A stretch of 64,000 nt of DNA, from NCBI RefSeq assembly GCF_000003815.2, contig NW_023365697.1:1-64000 (forward strand). Direction: 5' to 3'. The stretch comes from Branchiostoma floridae. Taxonomy: Eukaryota; Chordata; Leptocardii; Amphioxiformes; Branchiostomatidae. The translations under genes were made by a program, and so were the position numbers. How positions within the stretch are numbered: position 1 is the first letter of the stretch; each line of letters begins with the position of its first letter. Below, piece by piece: positions 11,435 through 22,199 of this stretch. The notes under the pieces are model-generated. The model was not told the origin of the DNA, searched no databases, and saw nothing but the letters and a program-made list of their open reading frames with translations.

Positions 11435-11690
11435 TGAGGACACCAAGTCACGAAAAATGCGCAAAAGAGAGTTGTTGAGGGCTGTTTTCAGCGAGAACCA
11501 GGAGCAAGAGATTGATGGTGAGGTTTCTCCCATTAAAAAGAATCGTTTCATCGCCCGTAATTCAAGCCGGCAGATGTAGCCTGTGTCAAGAAGGTGAACA
11601 GCCTTAAGAAGGCCGACTTGAGGAAGGTCCTGGTGACCATGCTGGCACACGTCGTCCAGGAACCGGAGACGTTCCATTGAACCGCCACCA
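11435..11690 (+). pseudogene. Unidentified exon-like stretch in two frames
   Basis: After an acceptor (CATTCTTTCAG) the frame reads EDTKSRKMRKRELLRAVF, then ENQEQEIDGEVSPIKKN and stops at TAG (about 11579). An overlapping frame then reads KPADVACVKKVNSLKKADL followed by RKVLVTMLAHVVQEPE, with a stop. A donor-like GATG|GTGAGG lies at about 11517. Two coherent frames suggest either an intron with an unusual boundary or a frame-shifted relic. No family is recognised. Confidence 0.3.
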
Positions 11691-11909
11691 GGCGAAACAC
11701 CACTAGCCCCGCCACCCCCTCCACCATGAGTGCCGCCGGCCAAACTGACTTCATTCCGCAGCTAATGTCGCAGTCATGGCGCCGGTTCATGAGGAGGCTT
11801 ATTCTTTTATCGACTCCTCTTTCGCTATTTCTTTTTGTTTTGTCATTCGTCGTCATGCAACTGCGCCGTCCCTTTACCAGAGTGTATAGCATGCAACGTC
11901 GAAGGTAAC

Positions 11910-13180
11910 ATTAGTCCCAGAATTTCTCTAGAAACGAAGGTTAAGCTCCGTCCTTAAATAGGGGTCAGGCTGGCCTTCCGACCCACCAAGGTAACTATGA
12001 CACCCCCCCCCCCCCGAATGAAATAACCCCTTTACCCCCAATCGGGAAAGACATGCCCTTATTTGGACTAGTTGTAAGTCTCTAAGTCGTAAAGTAGGCA
12101 GAGACTTAACGAAAAAAAGCAAAACCATGACAATGGCTGTATGCTTTTTCCGTTCTTTTTTGCATTTTTCCACTTGCAGTGGCAAAATGCCTTCCGGCCA
12201 GTGTAGTCGCCGTTGTGATGGGGTGATGGAGTGATGTTGAGATGAACGGACCTGTTCAAAATCTGCAATGCATTTGTATACAATTTAAAAGCTCTGTCGT
12301 GAGTCATTGTCTGTGGTCCGTAATGGGGCCTGATATTTGATTAGATTAAATGAATGAAGTATGATATTCCTAAGATTGATGCAGCATATAATCAAATTAT
12401 TGCTCTTGCATTTTAATGTTGTATTACCAATTCATAAAGATGAAATGTTTTCCAAATAAATCGTGTATATATATATATATAACAGTTACATATAGCCTAT
12501 CCCTGATTCTTTTGCGACTTAGTTAATATTCATTAGTAGGATTTCCAGTGCGAAAATGGAAATTGCCACGATATTTCATGGATCGCCCTGTATTATCGAA
12601 AAAGAGCTGGACCTTCTAACTTACCAGATTTGTAGTATGTACTGTGGAGACCGTGACGATGTAAAAATGTTAAAGCAGGGGTAAACGATTGCTGAGATAT
12701 CATTTTCTGAAAAGTGCGCTATGATGCACCGGGGAAGTGACTTCCGGGTTCAGGGGTCACTACACAAATACCTCTGACGTCAGCCTGATTTGCAGAGCTA
12801 CGGTCCGGGATCGAGTCCTGGGGAGGGTGATTTTCAATTGTTCTTGTTTCCTTTTTACATCCATTTAATATAAACAATAGTTTCAGCACATTCCAATAAC
12901 TAGAAAAAACCGTGTACACACGCAAACCTTGGCAAAATGCCAGCTTTTTTAAAGCACTTGTTTCTGTACTCTCTATGGTCAGCATCCAACGCATTCAACT
13001 TCTGAAAAAAACGAAGCCGGTCCTTACTACAGGAGAAACGTCAAATGGAGTCTCTTGACGGTTTTCTTTTATGTGACAATAGAATATTTTTTTTTAATGC
13101 AGGTAGCTTCAAATACTTGTCTTCCTGGTGGGAAGGTGACGCACTTTGTTCCACTTGATTCCCGGTTAGAATGAACTTGC
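11910..13180. other. No gene; possible tRNA-like SINE piece near 12.73-12.83 kb
   Basis: A poly-C run lies at about 12.0 kb and a short (AT)n run at 12.47 kb. At 12.80 kb GGGATCGAGTCCTGG resembles a Pol III B box, but no convincing A box lies at the right distance. I see no supported coding sequence. Confidence 0.35.
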
Positions 13181-13199
13181 TGAGGAATATTATAGTGCT

Positions 13200-13418
13200 G
13201 CTTTGGACAATTTCCTTCTATGGCGAGATAATGGCCGACCAAGACATGGAGCCATCTGGAAGCTTATGCGAACCTCAAGGGCGACATTTAATAATTATTT
13301 TAGGCAATGTCGCCGTGCTAAGGCTCAGCACCAGGCCAATGCGCTGGAAAAGTTTTTACATAATAAGGATATTCTGCACTCCGCTCCAGAAACGGCTCTA
13401 AATCTAGTATACAATTGA
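13200..13418 (+). mobile_element. LINE fragment (endonuclease-RT linker)
   Basis: The frame reads WRDNGRPRHGAIWKLMRTSR, then FNNYFRQCRRAKAQHQANAL and EKFLHNKD. The pattern 'W-R-D-x-G-R-P-...-M-R-x-S-R-x-x-F-x-x-x-x-R-x-C-(R/K)-R' is typical of the linker between endonuclease and reverse transcriptase in several LINE clades. The frame ends at TGA without reaching the reverse transcriptase. A Harbinger fragment follows within 60 bases, so one element probably truncates the other. Confidence 0.6.
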
Positions 13419-13475
13419 CTATTATTGCAAAGGATTTGCCCAAGAGTCACCAAAACTTATACTAGATTGAAAAGA

Positions 13476-13835
13476 AGTCTGACACCAAGACTTAAGCTAC
13501 ATGTGACACCCCGTTACCTGACTAAAGGTGACAAGTATCATTCTGTCCAGTATGCCTATCGTGTTTCACATGTCACAATCTCTAAATTTGGGCCAGAGGT
13601 TTGTAAAGTTATCCGCAATGAGAACAGACATGAAGTAATGGCATCCCCTACAACAGCTGAGGAGTGGAAGCCTATTGAGAAATAATTCAAGAACAGATGG
13701 AATGTTTCCTCACCCATGTGGTGCCTTGGATGGAAAAAATGTAGCTGTGAGATGCCCTGCAAACTGAAACAAACATTACCTTAATTACAATGGATTCCTC
13801 TCTAGTGATGCTTGCTATAAGTTGAATTATGGTTG
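13476..13835 (+). pseudogene. PIF/Harbinger transposase fragment with first catalytic Asp
   Basis: The frame reads LHVTPRYLTKGDKYHSVQYA, then RVSHVTISKFGPEVCKVI, PTTAEEWKPIE, a TAA, FKNRWNVS and, one base out of frame, PCGALDGKNVAVRCPAN. This is the HARBI1-like order: a helical N-terminal segment (R-x-L-x-x-G-D-x-Y-x-S), then the GA(L/I)DGKHV motif carrying the first catalytic aspartate. A deletion follows, and DACYKLNYG continues briefly. Stops and frameshifts show it is inactive. It is distinct from the C-terminal Harbinger fragment at 0.9 kb. Confidence 0.8.
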
Positions 13836-13851
13836 GAAGACAGCCTGTTTT

Positions 13852-14045
13852 TAAATCAAGAGAGGTATTTAGACAAGGGTTACCACTCAGTGCCCTTCTC
13901 TTTCTATTTGTCGCTGAGGTTATGTTTTATGTCATACAATGAAATTACTATGTGACAGGAATCGTCCGAAGTTAAATTCACGAGTCAGATTGTGTCAGGT
14001 TGCTGATGACACTAATCTCTTTTTATCTGAACTGGCCAACATTGC
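13852..14045 (+). mobile_element. LINE reverse transcriptase fragment (L1/Tx1-like)
   Basis: REVFRQGLPLSALLFLFVAEV is the motif-B region of a LINE reverse transcriptase (usual form GVRQGCPLSPLLF). About 120 bases on, in another frame, VADDTNLFLSEL is the catalytic F/YxDD motif. The two are about the expected distance apart and separated by a frameshift or stop. The rest of the domain is missing, so this is a short dead fragment. Confidence 0.75.
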
Positions 14046-14159
14046 ACATTGCTTTTTGTTTATGTATATGTTTGCTGTCTATTTTTATTCAACGCTAGTA
14101 CACGGATCCAAGTGCAGCGTAGACATGTTTTCCCCCAAGATTTCTCAATCTGCACAAAG

Positions 14160-14400
14160 AACTGGAAAAGTGTAGCAACAGACAGAAGTAGCTGGAGAGC
14201 AGCAGTACACACCGGTATGGAGTAGTGTAGGGCTGCCCATGAACGGCAAGTCTTAGAGGCAAGACAGAGGAACAAGAAAGGAGTAGATGGGTCGAATATC
14301 GGAGAAATGTTCACCTACACTTTCTGTAAAAGAGGCTGCCGTGCCAAGATTGGACTTATAAGTCATCAAAGGCACTGCCAGGCAAGAACTGTAACCAGTA
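14160..14400 (+). mobile_element. LINE 3' coding end with zinc-knuckle-like motif
   Basis: The frame reads TDRSSWRAAVHTGME, then RQVLEARQRNKKG and FTYTFCKRGCRAKIGLISHQ followed by RHC. A 'C-x3-C-x2-(K/R)-IGL-x-SH-x2-x-C' ending after a W-R-x-x-V-H-T-G segment is characteristic of the C-terminus of a class of endonuclease-encoding LINEs. It ends about 130 bases before an unrelated LINE endonuclease start, so at least two elements are juxtaposed. Confidence 0.65.
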
Positions 14401-14532
14401 ACTGGCTGAGGCCCTGACCGAAGCTGTCGACCGTCTTGCGAGACGACAAGAGCCGAAGAGGAATTGTCCACCCACTTACTCTTCTTGTTTTCAATATTAC
14501 AAAGAAAATATTAAGAATGTTATAGACAACCA

Positions 14533-14830
14533 TGATTGGCGTTAAAGCGAACATTGGATCATATAATGTTAATGGACTTGCAAATCATAGAAAAAGAAAA
14601 CATTTTTTCTTGGCTGTGGGAAAAAACAGTGACACCATATGTTTACAGAAAACACATTCGAATTCAAAAGAAGAAAAATTATGAGGAGAGAGTAGGGCGG
14701 GAAACTGCTGTTTAGTCATGGAATGAGTAACCAGCGGGGAGTGACTATTATTTTGAAAAAAAAAATACTTAGGTTATACTGTGCATGATGTTATAAAAGA
14801 TGATGATGGTCGACTCCTTATGTCAACCAA
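14533..14830 (+). mobile_element. L1/Tx1-like LINE ORF2 start (endonuclease N-terminus)
   Basis: IGVKANIGSYNVNGLANHRK followed by DTICLQKTHS is the opening of an apurinic endonuclease in L1/Tx1-type LINEs (S-x-N-V-N-G-L ... LQETH, with E replaced by K here, losing the metal-binding glutamate). SHGMSNQRGVTIIL and, after a frameshift, DDDGRLLMS continue the domain. The copy is broken by a TGA and frameshifts, and ends near 14.83 kb. Confidence 0.75.
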
Positions 14831-14989
14831 AAGGCCAATGCAAAGTACAGGAGTGAGACAATACTCTAAGAGCTGCTACGGGTGAGCTACCTGCAGACAT
14901 GATTGTAAACATCTCTTATTTTTGTTAGAAATAGCCTTGTTTGGTATAATTCAGTGGCTGAGTCATTGTCTTTATCTCAAATTAAATAG

Positions 14990-16470
14990 GTGATGGCTGA
15001 ACAAATCCAGAACGGCCACCAGGCTATGTTGAAGCCATCAGTATACTTCGGACTACAGTGCGACGAGACGACTGATATAAGTACAACGAAGGAGCTCGGG
15101 CTGTTGACTAGGTTAGCTTTAAAATGTCGAGGTGTTGGAAAACATATAGTTACCTGAAATGTCACCAACAAGAATGTCACGTGTAACATGTGCAATGTCA
15201 ATGCTGTGTTTTGCAGACTCATCATGGCATATGAGGAGGTGGCAAACAAGTTTCCTGCCATGATCCCAGTCCCTGATGGCACGTCAAAGACCATCACGAT
15301 CTGCATCTTGGGCTGGCTTGTTGATAAGAAGAAGACAGATTGACTGGAAAAAGGAATTTGCGGACCATCACGGACCGCATCCAAGGCTGGCTGCGGAAGA
15401 AAAAACCAGGGCGTGAAGAGGCTCGAGATGGGAATGCGTAACAGAGGCAGCAGCAGCATCACGAAAGCCGAGGAGTTCGCTTTCTCCAGAGCTTCAGAAC
15501 CTTGCGAGTGTCATCCTACAGAAAACTAAACAGCAACAGGAGAAGATGGGAGACTTTCAAACCAAATTCAAGACTTTCAAACCAAATCCAGTGTTAAGAG
15601 GCTAAAGTGGACAGTTTAGCCGGCGAGATCAACTACATGAACGTGTGAAAGAAGGCGAGAAGACAGCGGATCTTTACACCGGTAAGCTTGACTCTCTTCG
15701 CGACGCTTTACGAAACGAACAACGGGGGAGACTAAAGGCAGTTTCATTAGGGGAAATCTACTCTATCAAACCAGATGAAATTAGAGGCTCCTTGGTTTGG
15801 ATCTGATGAAGCTACAGTAATGACAGGTGGGTAGATTCATAAATGGAAATTGACACACTTTTACACTGACAAATGTGTACCAGCTATACTAATCTATACA
15901 ACACTTGACTTGCCTGCAGAAGTCAAGTAAATGCATTGCACAAAATAATAAAGCAAGCGATTTACCCGTCATTCCTTGCAGTGCGAAGTAATGGTGGCCA
16001 CACTGCTCAACGCCCAGAGTAAGCTGCTAGTTGCCACTAACTGTATCGTACATAAGTTGGCTCTAGCTGGAGAAGCTGTGTGCTTATTCCGAAAATCCTT
16101 CAAACCCAACCTCTTGAAGCTATTCAGGTTCTTCGATGGCTACCCATGCAGATTGTCACGACTGCACCTGATTTAGGTAGGCTGCTTGAATAAGTGGACT
16201 GTAATATTAGGCTTGTATTGATTTTAATTGGTGTCAGCATTACTGTACGAAGTAACTGTCAGTACATGTGTGTCGTTTTTTACATTTCGAGCAATGCATT
16301 TTTTTATTTATTCTATCACCATAATTTTACTTTTAGGACATCATGGAGCTGACAAAGCGAACACTGAATCAAGCCAGGGACACACGTTGGCTGAGCCACG
16401 ACGCAGCCTATGTCCTGATGGATCAACTGCTGAGGAATGCCTAAAGGTGCGGACAGGTACATCGCACTGG
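14990..16470 (+). pseudogene. hAT transposase copy in exon-like blocks (degraded)
   Basis: Several + strand blocks follow the order of a ZMYM/KIAA1586-type hAT transposase. A block at 14990-15111, after an AG acceptor, reads SVYFGLQCDETTDISTTKEL and GLLTR (first catalytic region, DExTD). A block ending at 15826 before CAG|GTGGGT reads WFGSDEATVMT (second Asp region). A block from 15982 after TTGCAG reads VATLLNAQSKLLVATN then CIVHKLALAGEA, the C-x2-H-x-L-x-L motif. A block from 16337 reads ARDTRWLSHDAA. In the third block a 2-bp deletion near 16002 breaks the expected R-S-N-G-V-A-T, and stops follow. Introns or insertions separate the blocks. Its C-terminus is absent; the hAT tail at 6.5 kb is too far upstream to belong to it. 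Confidence 0.7.
15533..15800 (+). pseudogene. Unidentified coding-like stretch inside the hAT region
   Basis: A + frame reads QQEKMGDFQTKFKTFK, a TAG, then SGQFSRRDQLHERVKEGEKT, LDSLRDALRNEQRGRLK and IYSIKPDEIRGSLVW, a stop. The residue mix is strongly protein-like and charged. It overlaps the start of the hAT DEAT block in another frame. It may be an inserted fragment of another gene or an unrecognised part of the hAT protein. Confidence 0.3.
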
Positions 16471-16539
16471 TAAAATAAATTTTCTTCTTGGACCGGTCCT
16501 GAAAACGGAACTGAAAAAAATCAGTGGACCTATGAAACG

Positions 16540-17219
16540 CTCTCATGTATGCTCATGAGAAGGACCGCGACGACGACAGGAAGCTGAAACGCTGGAAGAA
16601 CAGCAACAGGTTCGTGTTTATTGAAATCCCTGCCAAACCTTTGCCGACTAAGATGACATTTTATAACCCCCTAGGTGCTATGAAACACCGAGAGCAGTAC
16701 CACAAGAAGCTGGAAGACATGAAATGCGGGAAATGTCCTCTCAAGGGGCCCGGGGCACTACAGCAAGATCTTTCCGACGACATCATCTGTGTCATGTCAG
16801 GACACAAAGCAAGGCGACCCTTGCTGTCAATACATCACCACCGTACGGGAGATCCATTCACAGTCGACCGAAAATGCCATTGAGGAAAGTTTTAATCGTC
16901 TCTACCTTGGGCATGAGGCAGATGTTAGCTACAGTACTTCCGGGATACCAGCTGACGAGAATGTCAGCCCAAAGTCACCGTGGCATGATAACAATATCAG
17001 GGGCCGAAAAAGATCCAAGGCCCCTGCTCGGCAGCTGAGGGAGGTTCCCAGCGAGCGAGACAAGTCTGATAAAGCAGGCGAGGATGCGTGCTGTTTCAGC
17101 CAGCACTCCCAGGAAGAGAGGGCTGAGTACGGCCAGCGATTCCAGTCCTCCGGCATCGCAGAAGAAGTCACACGGAACACCTGTTGGTGGACAAGTACAC
17201 CACCACTACCTGCGTGAAA
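16540..17219 (+). pseudogene. Unidentified coding-like region in two + frames
   Basis: The first part (16545-16780) reads MYAHEKDRDDDRKLKRWKN, then IPAKPLPTKMTFYNPLGAM and LEDMKCGKCPLKG. From about 16830 an overlapping frame reads VREIHSQSTENAIEESFNRL, then YLGHEADVSYSTSG and a charged, Ser-rich tail to about 17217. Both halves have natural-looking composition, so a frameshift or small intron near 16.8 kb is likely. It follows the hAT blocks directly and could be the later part of that transposase or an unrelated gene piece. I do not recognise a domain. Confidence 0.35.
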
Positions 17220-17529
17220 TGCACTTCTGTCTACTCACGGATAACGAATTTGGACTTTCGGAATTATGGTTTTGACGTTCGAACTTTTCTGTACTATGGT
17301 AAGGATCTTACGCCCAAAGGAAATAAAATGTGTTAGATGACTGGTTAGATTTGGTGAGCATGCTGGTGGGCATGGCTGATCTGAATTGTTTATCATTAAA
17401 AATTAAGAGAAATTAAACGAAATACTATTTTTAAACGGGACGAAGACCAAAATGCAGATGTAGTATTTTTTACAACACTGAGTTTGATTTCGACTGGGGT
17501 GGAAGGGGTTTCACTTCGGGCAACGGTAG

Positions 17530-17765
17530 GCACCTGCTCACCTTCGCCGAGTACATAGACTCGTCAATGCATACTCCGGGGACATTGAGTATCATATCGA
17601 ACGCCTTCAACAAAAGAGCCACGCGGAAGAGCAACCTGTCGTTCTTTCTGCTTGTTCCCCATCTCCAGAAAAAAACGTCCCTGGTACATCTCAAAAGGCT
17701 CGTCAAAGATAAGAAACTGTCCCGTACGCAAAGAAGGGACAGCAGGATATAGAAGATTTTCAAGG
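17530..17765 (+). pseudogene. Unidentified exon-like stretch with an in-frame stop
   Basis: The frame reads APAHLRRVHRLVNAYSGDI, then EYHIERLQQKSHAEEQPVVL and ACSPSPEKNVPGTSQKAR, a TAA, then ETVPYAKKGQQDIEDFQ, ending at a donor-like TTTTCAAG|GTATAA. Composition and length fit a real exon that has acquired one stop. The opposite-strand frames are shadows. Function is unknown. Confidence 0.35.
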
Positions 17766-17852
17766 TATAAATCCAGTATGAGAGCAGAGAGAAGACTGCC
17801 CGCGAGCTGCTGACAACGTGCACAGCCGCTACTGTCCCGAGCGGGCACGTCA

Positions 17853-17912
17853 TTTCACAGGGTAAGAAATTTTCACAGGGTAAGAAATTTTCACAGGGTA
17901 AGAAATTTTCAC
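17853..17912 (+). repeat. 17-bp tandem repeat carrying a 5' splice-site consensus
   Basis: TTTCACAGGGTAAGAAA is repeated three times head to tail, with a partly altered fourth copy ending TTCACCGG. Each unit contains CAGG|GTAAGA, a near-perfect 5' splice site on the + strand. It lies just after coding-like sequence, so the array may have grown by duplication across an exon-intron junction. Confidence 0.75.
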
Positions 17913-18359
17913 CGGACAATTTTTACTAGTGTCCAGATGTGTAAATAAGTTGTAAATGATGAACTTATGAATATTACTTTTCTTTTGTCAATGTTTACAT
18001 TTTTAACGTCAACTAGTCCATACGGACATTTAGATTATTATTTCATTGTAATACATATATAATGTAATGTGTATTTGAAACTTGTGTGGCGATAGTATCA
18101 GGGTAGTCTTGTTGTATGTAATATTTAATTTGTAAATAAGCTGCCCTTTTACAATTGCTAAAACGGGCAATACAAGACGGTCTTTGTTGCCCTGTACATA
18201 ATATAATATATACTCTCTATGCAACTTGTGTGGAATATTCATTTTTTTGCTATGGTGATCCTCAAACCATTGGTATATATAATGTATTTACATGTACAAA
18301 ATTGGGTTGATATAAAAATTTGAGTTATATAAAATAAGCATTGATACAACTTTTTCCAG

Positions 18360-18890
18360 CCTATCTTGGTTACTGCCAGACCATTCGTCGAAGTTACACA
18401 CAGAGCCTGTCAATAAACAAAGAAAAGGCGGCAAAAGAAAGAAAAGCACCTCCGGTCACGGAGAAAGAGTGAGTCTATTTCTAGAAGCCTATAATGCAAA
18501 ACATTTGTCTTCATACAAAAGGCCAAGGCCTTGGCACCTTGTTTTTAGAAGAGAGGAACATGTTTCGTTAGATTGGTCTTTCAAATTTTGCCTGTGTGCG
18601 AAACTATTGCTAAAATCATGCACAAACAAGAAGTTGAGGTCATAAAAGAAAAGGCGGCAAAAAAAAAAAAGATTAGAACCCCCGGTCCCGAAGAGGGAAA
18701 AGAGTTTTCTATTACTAGTAGTCTATTATACAAACATTTTGTCTGCATACAAAGGATCAAGCCCTAGCTTGGCACCTTGACTTGTTTTTAGAATAGAGGA
18801 ACGTGATTTGTTAGGCTATTTTGTTTCCTTCAAATTTGTGCTTGTACGCGAAACTAATGCCAAATCTTGCACAAACGAGAACACGTTGAC
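18360..18890 (+). repeat. Tandem duplication containing an exon-like segment
   Basis: The first copy holds an exon-like segment from an acceptor (TTTTTCCAG, about 18359) to a donor (GAGAAAGA|GTGAGT, about 18470). It reads AYLGYCQTIRRSYTQSLSIN, then KEKAAKERKAPPVTEKE. From about 18.42 kb a block of about 225 bp is followed by a diverged second copy (18.65-18.89 kb). Both share GAAAAGGCGGCAAAA, ATACAAA...CAAG-CC..GGCACCTTG, TTTAGAA.AGAGGAAC and AATC.TGCACAAAC. In the second copy the exon part is altered (A-run, no GTGAGT), so it is probably not functional. The encoded protein is unrecognised. Confidence 0.6.
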
Positions 18891-19214
18891 CTCAGACCTG
18901 GTTGGTCTGGTATGTCATACAGTATATAATCAAAAATAATGCACTTACTCTGTTACCTCCACTATGAGTACTAATGGACGTCAGAGATTTGATTGCAAAT
19001 CTTTGGTACAAAGCTGGCTATAGAATCCAAGCCCTCGCTGGCCTCATGCAAAATGCACGGCGGAGGAAAACTACCAAGCACTTGTATCAAAATATAACTG
19101 ACAACGCTACAGGGGCAAGCGTTTTCACGGTGCCAAGGAATTAACAATACGCAGTATGCAGAATATCACAGAGACGATACCGGGTCCCACAGCAGAAATA
19201 CAAAGGAAATACGT

Positions 19215-19314
19215 NNNNNNNNNNNNNNNNNNNNNNNNNNNNNNNNNNNNNNNNNNNNNNNNNNNNNNNNNNNNNNNNNNNNNNNNNNNNNNNNNNNNNN
19301 NNNNNNNNNNNNNN
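19215..19314. other. Assembly gap (100 N)
   Basis: Run of N inside the LINE tail on the - strand. Confidence 0.99.
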
Positions 19315-19319
19315 CAGCT

Positions 19320-19925
19320 CGACATGAGTGAAAAAATTGTGCTCAAAAAGAGCCCTGACATCTGGCCACCAGATTTTCTGACGAGCAACTGCAAGAATGT
19401 ACTTAGTTACATCAGACTTGGATTTATGTAAGTCGGATGGCAAGAGGTTGTATATGGCAGATGGAATGAGATATGCGGAAGTCAGAGATAATCCATCTTC
19501 TGATGAAACCCTCAACCCAGGTCCAGGTAAGAAAGGCTTCTGCACACGAATAGAGGGCGTGCGAAACTGTCTCAACCACATTACAATGCGTGTTTGGACA
19601 AATGGGGGACGGGGTATAACGCCAGACAACGGAAGTTACGTAGTTGGTCTTTAAAGCCCCGTGTACAGCCCTCCACGACAACTCTTTAAGTTTGTTTTCA
19701 TGAAAATAGTGATGTATTGACTGAAAAACAACATCCCAGCAGATGTTAGGCTGAGAGGTACAAATCTTTGGCAAAACTGCATTAGCCTGCATGTAGTCCA
19801 AATACAAAGAATGTGAAGTACAGTTCAACTCCCAAGTTGAAGAAGCAGATACAGAAGAGAACTCATCAACCAACTTCTGCAAAATGATGTAATGCCGAGG
19901 GGGAGGAGACAAAGAATGCGGACAG
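19320..19925 (-). mobile_element. Tx1/L1-like LINE ORF2 C-terminal region
   Basis: On the - strand the frame 19912-19424 contains CWDVVFQSIHHYFHENKLKE, LSWRAVHGALKTNYV, and CPNTHCNVVETVSHALYSC (a CCHC-like C-x4-C-x7-H-x4-C knuckle), then W-T-W. This is the ORF2 C-terminus of Tx1-clade LINEs. In an overlapping frame (from about 19480) the tail continues as YILAVARQKIWWPDVRALF and then meets a gap, so a frameshift lies near 19.5 kb. Upstream of 19.93 kb is another gap, so its link to the ORF2 piece at 25.3-27.8 kb (same strand, correct order) cannot be tested here. Confidence 0.75.
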
Positions 19926-19930
19926 GAATT

Positions 19931-20040
19931 NNNNNNNNNNNNNNNNNNNNNNNNNNNNNNNNNNNNNNNNNNNNNNNNNNNNNNNNNNNNNNNNNNNNNN
20001 NNNNNNNNNNNNNNNNNNNNNNNNNNNNNNNNNNNNNNNN
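19931..20040. other. Assembly gap (110 N)
   Basis: Run of N between the LINE tail and an exon-like segment. Confidence 0.99.
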
Positions 20041-20146
20041 ACCCGTGACGTATGACCTCGTTCCCAGGGTGTGCGTTGCACTGTGCCTTGGGAACGACCG
20101 AGCAACCATGGCTGCGAAACTATCGCCTGGCGTCGTCGGATCGCAG

Positions 20147-20278
20147 TTGCCAATGCAACATATGAAATCTTTATTAATTCACTCAAAGATTTCGAGGAAA
20201 CACTTTACAGTTTTAAGAAGGTCGCACTGACCAACTATTCAGAAATCAAAAAGGATAACAAGCTATTCGGGGGAAATG
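20147..20278 (+). CDS. Unidentified 132-nt exon
   Basis: An acceptor (GGATCGCAG) and a strong donor (GGAAATG|GTGAGT) bound 44 codons with phase 1 at both ends. The frame reads ANATYEIFINSLKDFEETLY, then SFKKVALTNYSEIKKDNKLF and GGN. The composition is clearly protein-like and helical. Just upstream, ACCATGG at about 20107 is in a Kozak context, and its frame (MAAKLSPG) enters the exon in a different phase. No family recognised. Confidence 0.45.
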
Positions 20279-20349
20279 GTGAGTTTTTCGATCGTGTTTC
20301 TGCCCAGTTTTTGTACGAAATGCGAGCTAACGTTATACTCCAATGCTAA

Positions 20350-22130
20350 CGTTGTGTGCACTGTTGAGGCTTTAACTCGGGAGCGTTTGAACGGTTAATT
20401 AATTGTGCTTTTAATCATAATGAGAATGAAGTATAACAGGAAATAAACTAGAACAAAAACTGGATGTAAAAAATGTAGGTCAGCGCTATTTTCTTCATGT
20501 GGTGTTAATCTATAAGTATAACTATAACGTTACCAGATGTGGTCCCATCAGTGGCTTTACGTTACTGTCAGAAGAAAGTCGGTTTGAAGCACAGATAGAA
20601 TTGAACTGTTGTTTCTGGTTCAACGGTTTTCAGCACACAACAAGCTGTAAATTTTTATTTCTTAAAACTATAATAGAAGCAAGTTGGTGCTAGTATGGTA
20701 TCGTTAGTGTAAGTTATTGATGTTTGGGTGCTCTAAAGAAAGGTGTTGGAAAATACCACAAGAAAGACTAAAGAATCATAAACCCCCAACCACAGTCCTG
20801 CCAATATACATGTCATTAAAACTTCAAAACTCATGTGACTTCACAGCCATTGTTGTAACATTTAATACATCATTGAATATTGTAATTCTGAAATGTCACA
20901 GCCATTGTTGTAACACTACATCATTGTACATTGTAATACTGAACTTTCTGAAGTGTCTAAGATCTTTAGAGCTACCACACTAGCCTGGCAGGCAGACATG
21001 CAGCATGCATCAGAGATCTTAGAAATGCATTGGTCCTCATTAAAAATGCATCTATACAGTTGCACTTACACTAACGTTCCCGCAAATAATTTTCATGTCA
21101 CAAAACACCTGACAGAGGGCCTGCCTGGGGCACTATGAATAAATGTGAAGATTCACATTATGTGAGTCCTTTCGTTCACATGTATATGTTAATTTACTAC
21201 TGCTCAAGCCAAAATGATTGAAAATTACATTTATTATTCCATATCATGAACCAGACCTAGTGGCCTTTACAGTATGCAGTATGCAANNNNNNNNNNNNNN
21301 NNNNNNNNNNNNNNNNNNNNNNNNNNNNNNNNNNNNNNNNNNNNNNNNNNNNNNNNNNNNNNNNNNNNNNNNNNNNNNNNNNNNNNATCAAGTCAGCACT
21401 TTAGAATGTACATATGTCCCCTAGACGAGTACGCATGACTTTTTCAAATTTGTTGTCAAACAAAGAGAGACGTCTACTTTAAATTATAGCAATGTACAAG
21501 TGTAAATATGACAAATATTCAAGATACATGTACTATACTTAGTAGTTCCTTAGCCTGGTCTTTGTCATTTTGGTCTGCTTCCTCCACCTGACAAGCAACT
21601 GTTGGGGAAGAGGACTGGACTCCAACAATTAGCTACCCTTTAAATGTTTAATCTATATCTCAATGTTCGTTGAAGAAGAGGCCTTCTTTTCATCGTCTCT
21701 TCATTGGACCATGATGTCCAAAGTCATGTCTCCAAAGCATTGTCATCTTACAACTATATGAAGTTTTACAATGCCAAACACAACCTCAAAATATATGCTT
21801 AATGTCAAACACAGACCACATCTCAATGTGCACTGCAATATTTATACAGTTCATCTGTTATACAAGTTGGAAAAAAGTTCAATCATCTTCAAGATAAATT
21901 GGGGTTTTAGAAGTTCACAATATTTATATAGAGGCTTCAAAAATCCAAACTTTTAAGACAAGCTAAGAATATCAACAAATTGGGTAATAGAAATGCAGGC
22001 AGTTTAAAATGTAGGTTTCCATGTGGCATAGGTGTTGTCACTGGTACCTGCAATGTAAAAAAAAGCCTTTTTTAAATCATACCGACTGGCAAATTATTTT
22101 TAAAAGAATGAAATAAGACAAAGATATGGA
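20350..22130. other. No recognisable feature apart from a 100-N gap at 21287-21386
   Basis: AT-rich sequence. A short direct repeat (CACAGCCATTGTTGTAACA) occurs at about 20.84 and 20.90 kb. A poly-G run lies at 22.14 kb. No coding stretch is supported. Confidence 0.5.
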
Positions 22131-22199
22131 TAAGGGGGGGGGGGGTTCCTTAGAAGTGAGTAAGGTGTGATTTCTTAGACCAAATAAAGACCAATTGGA

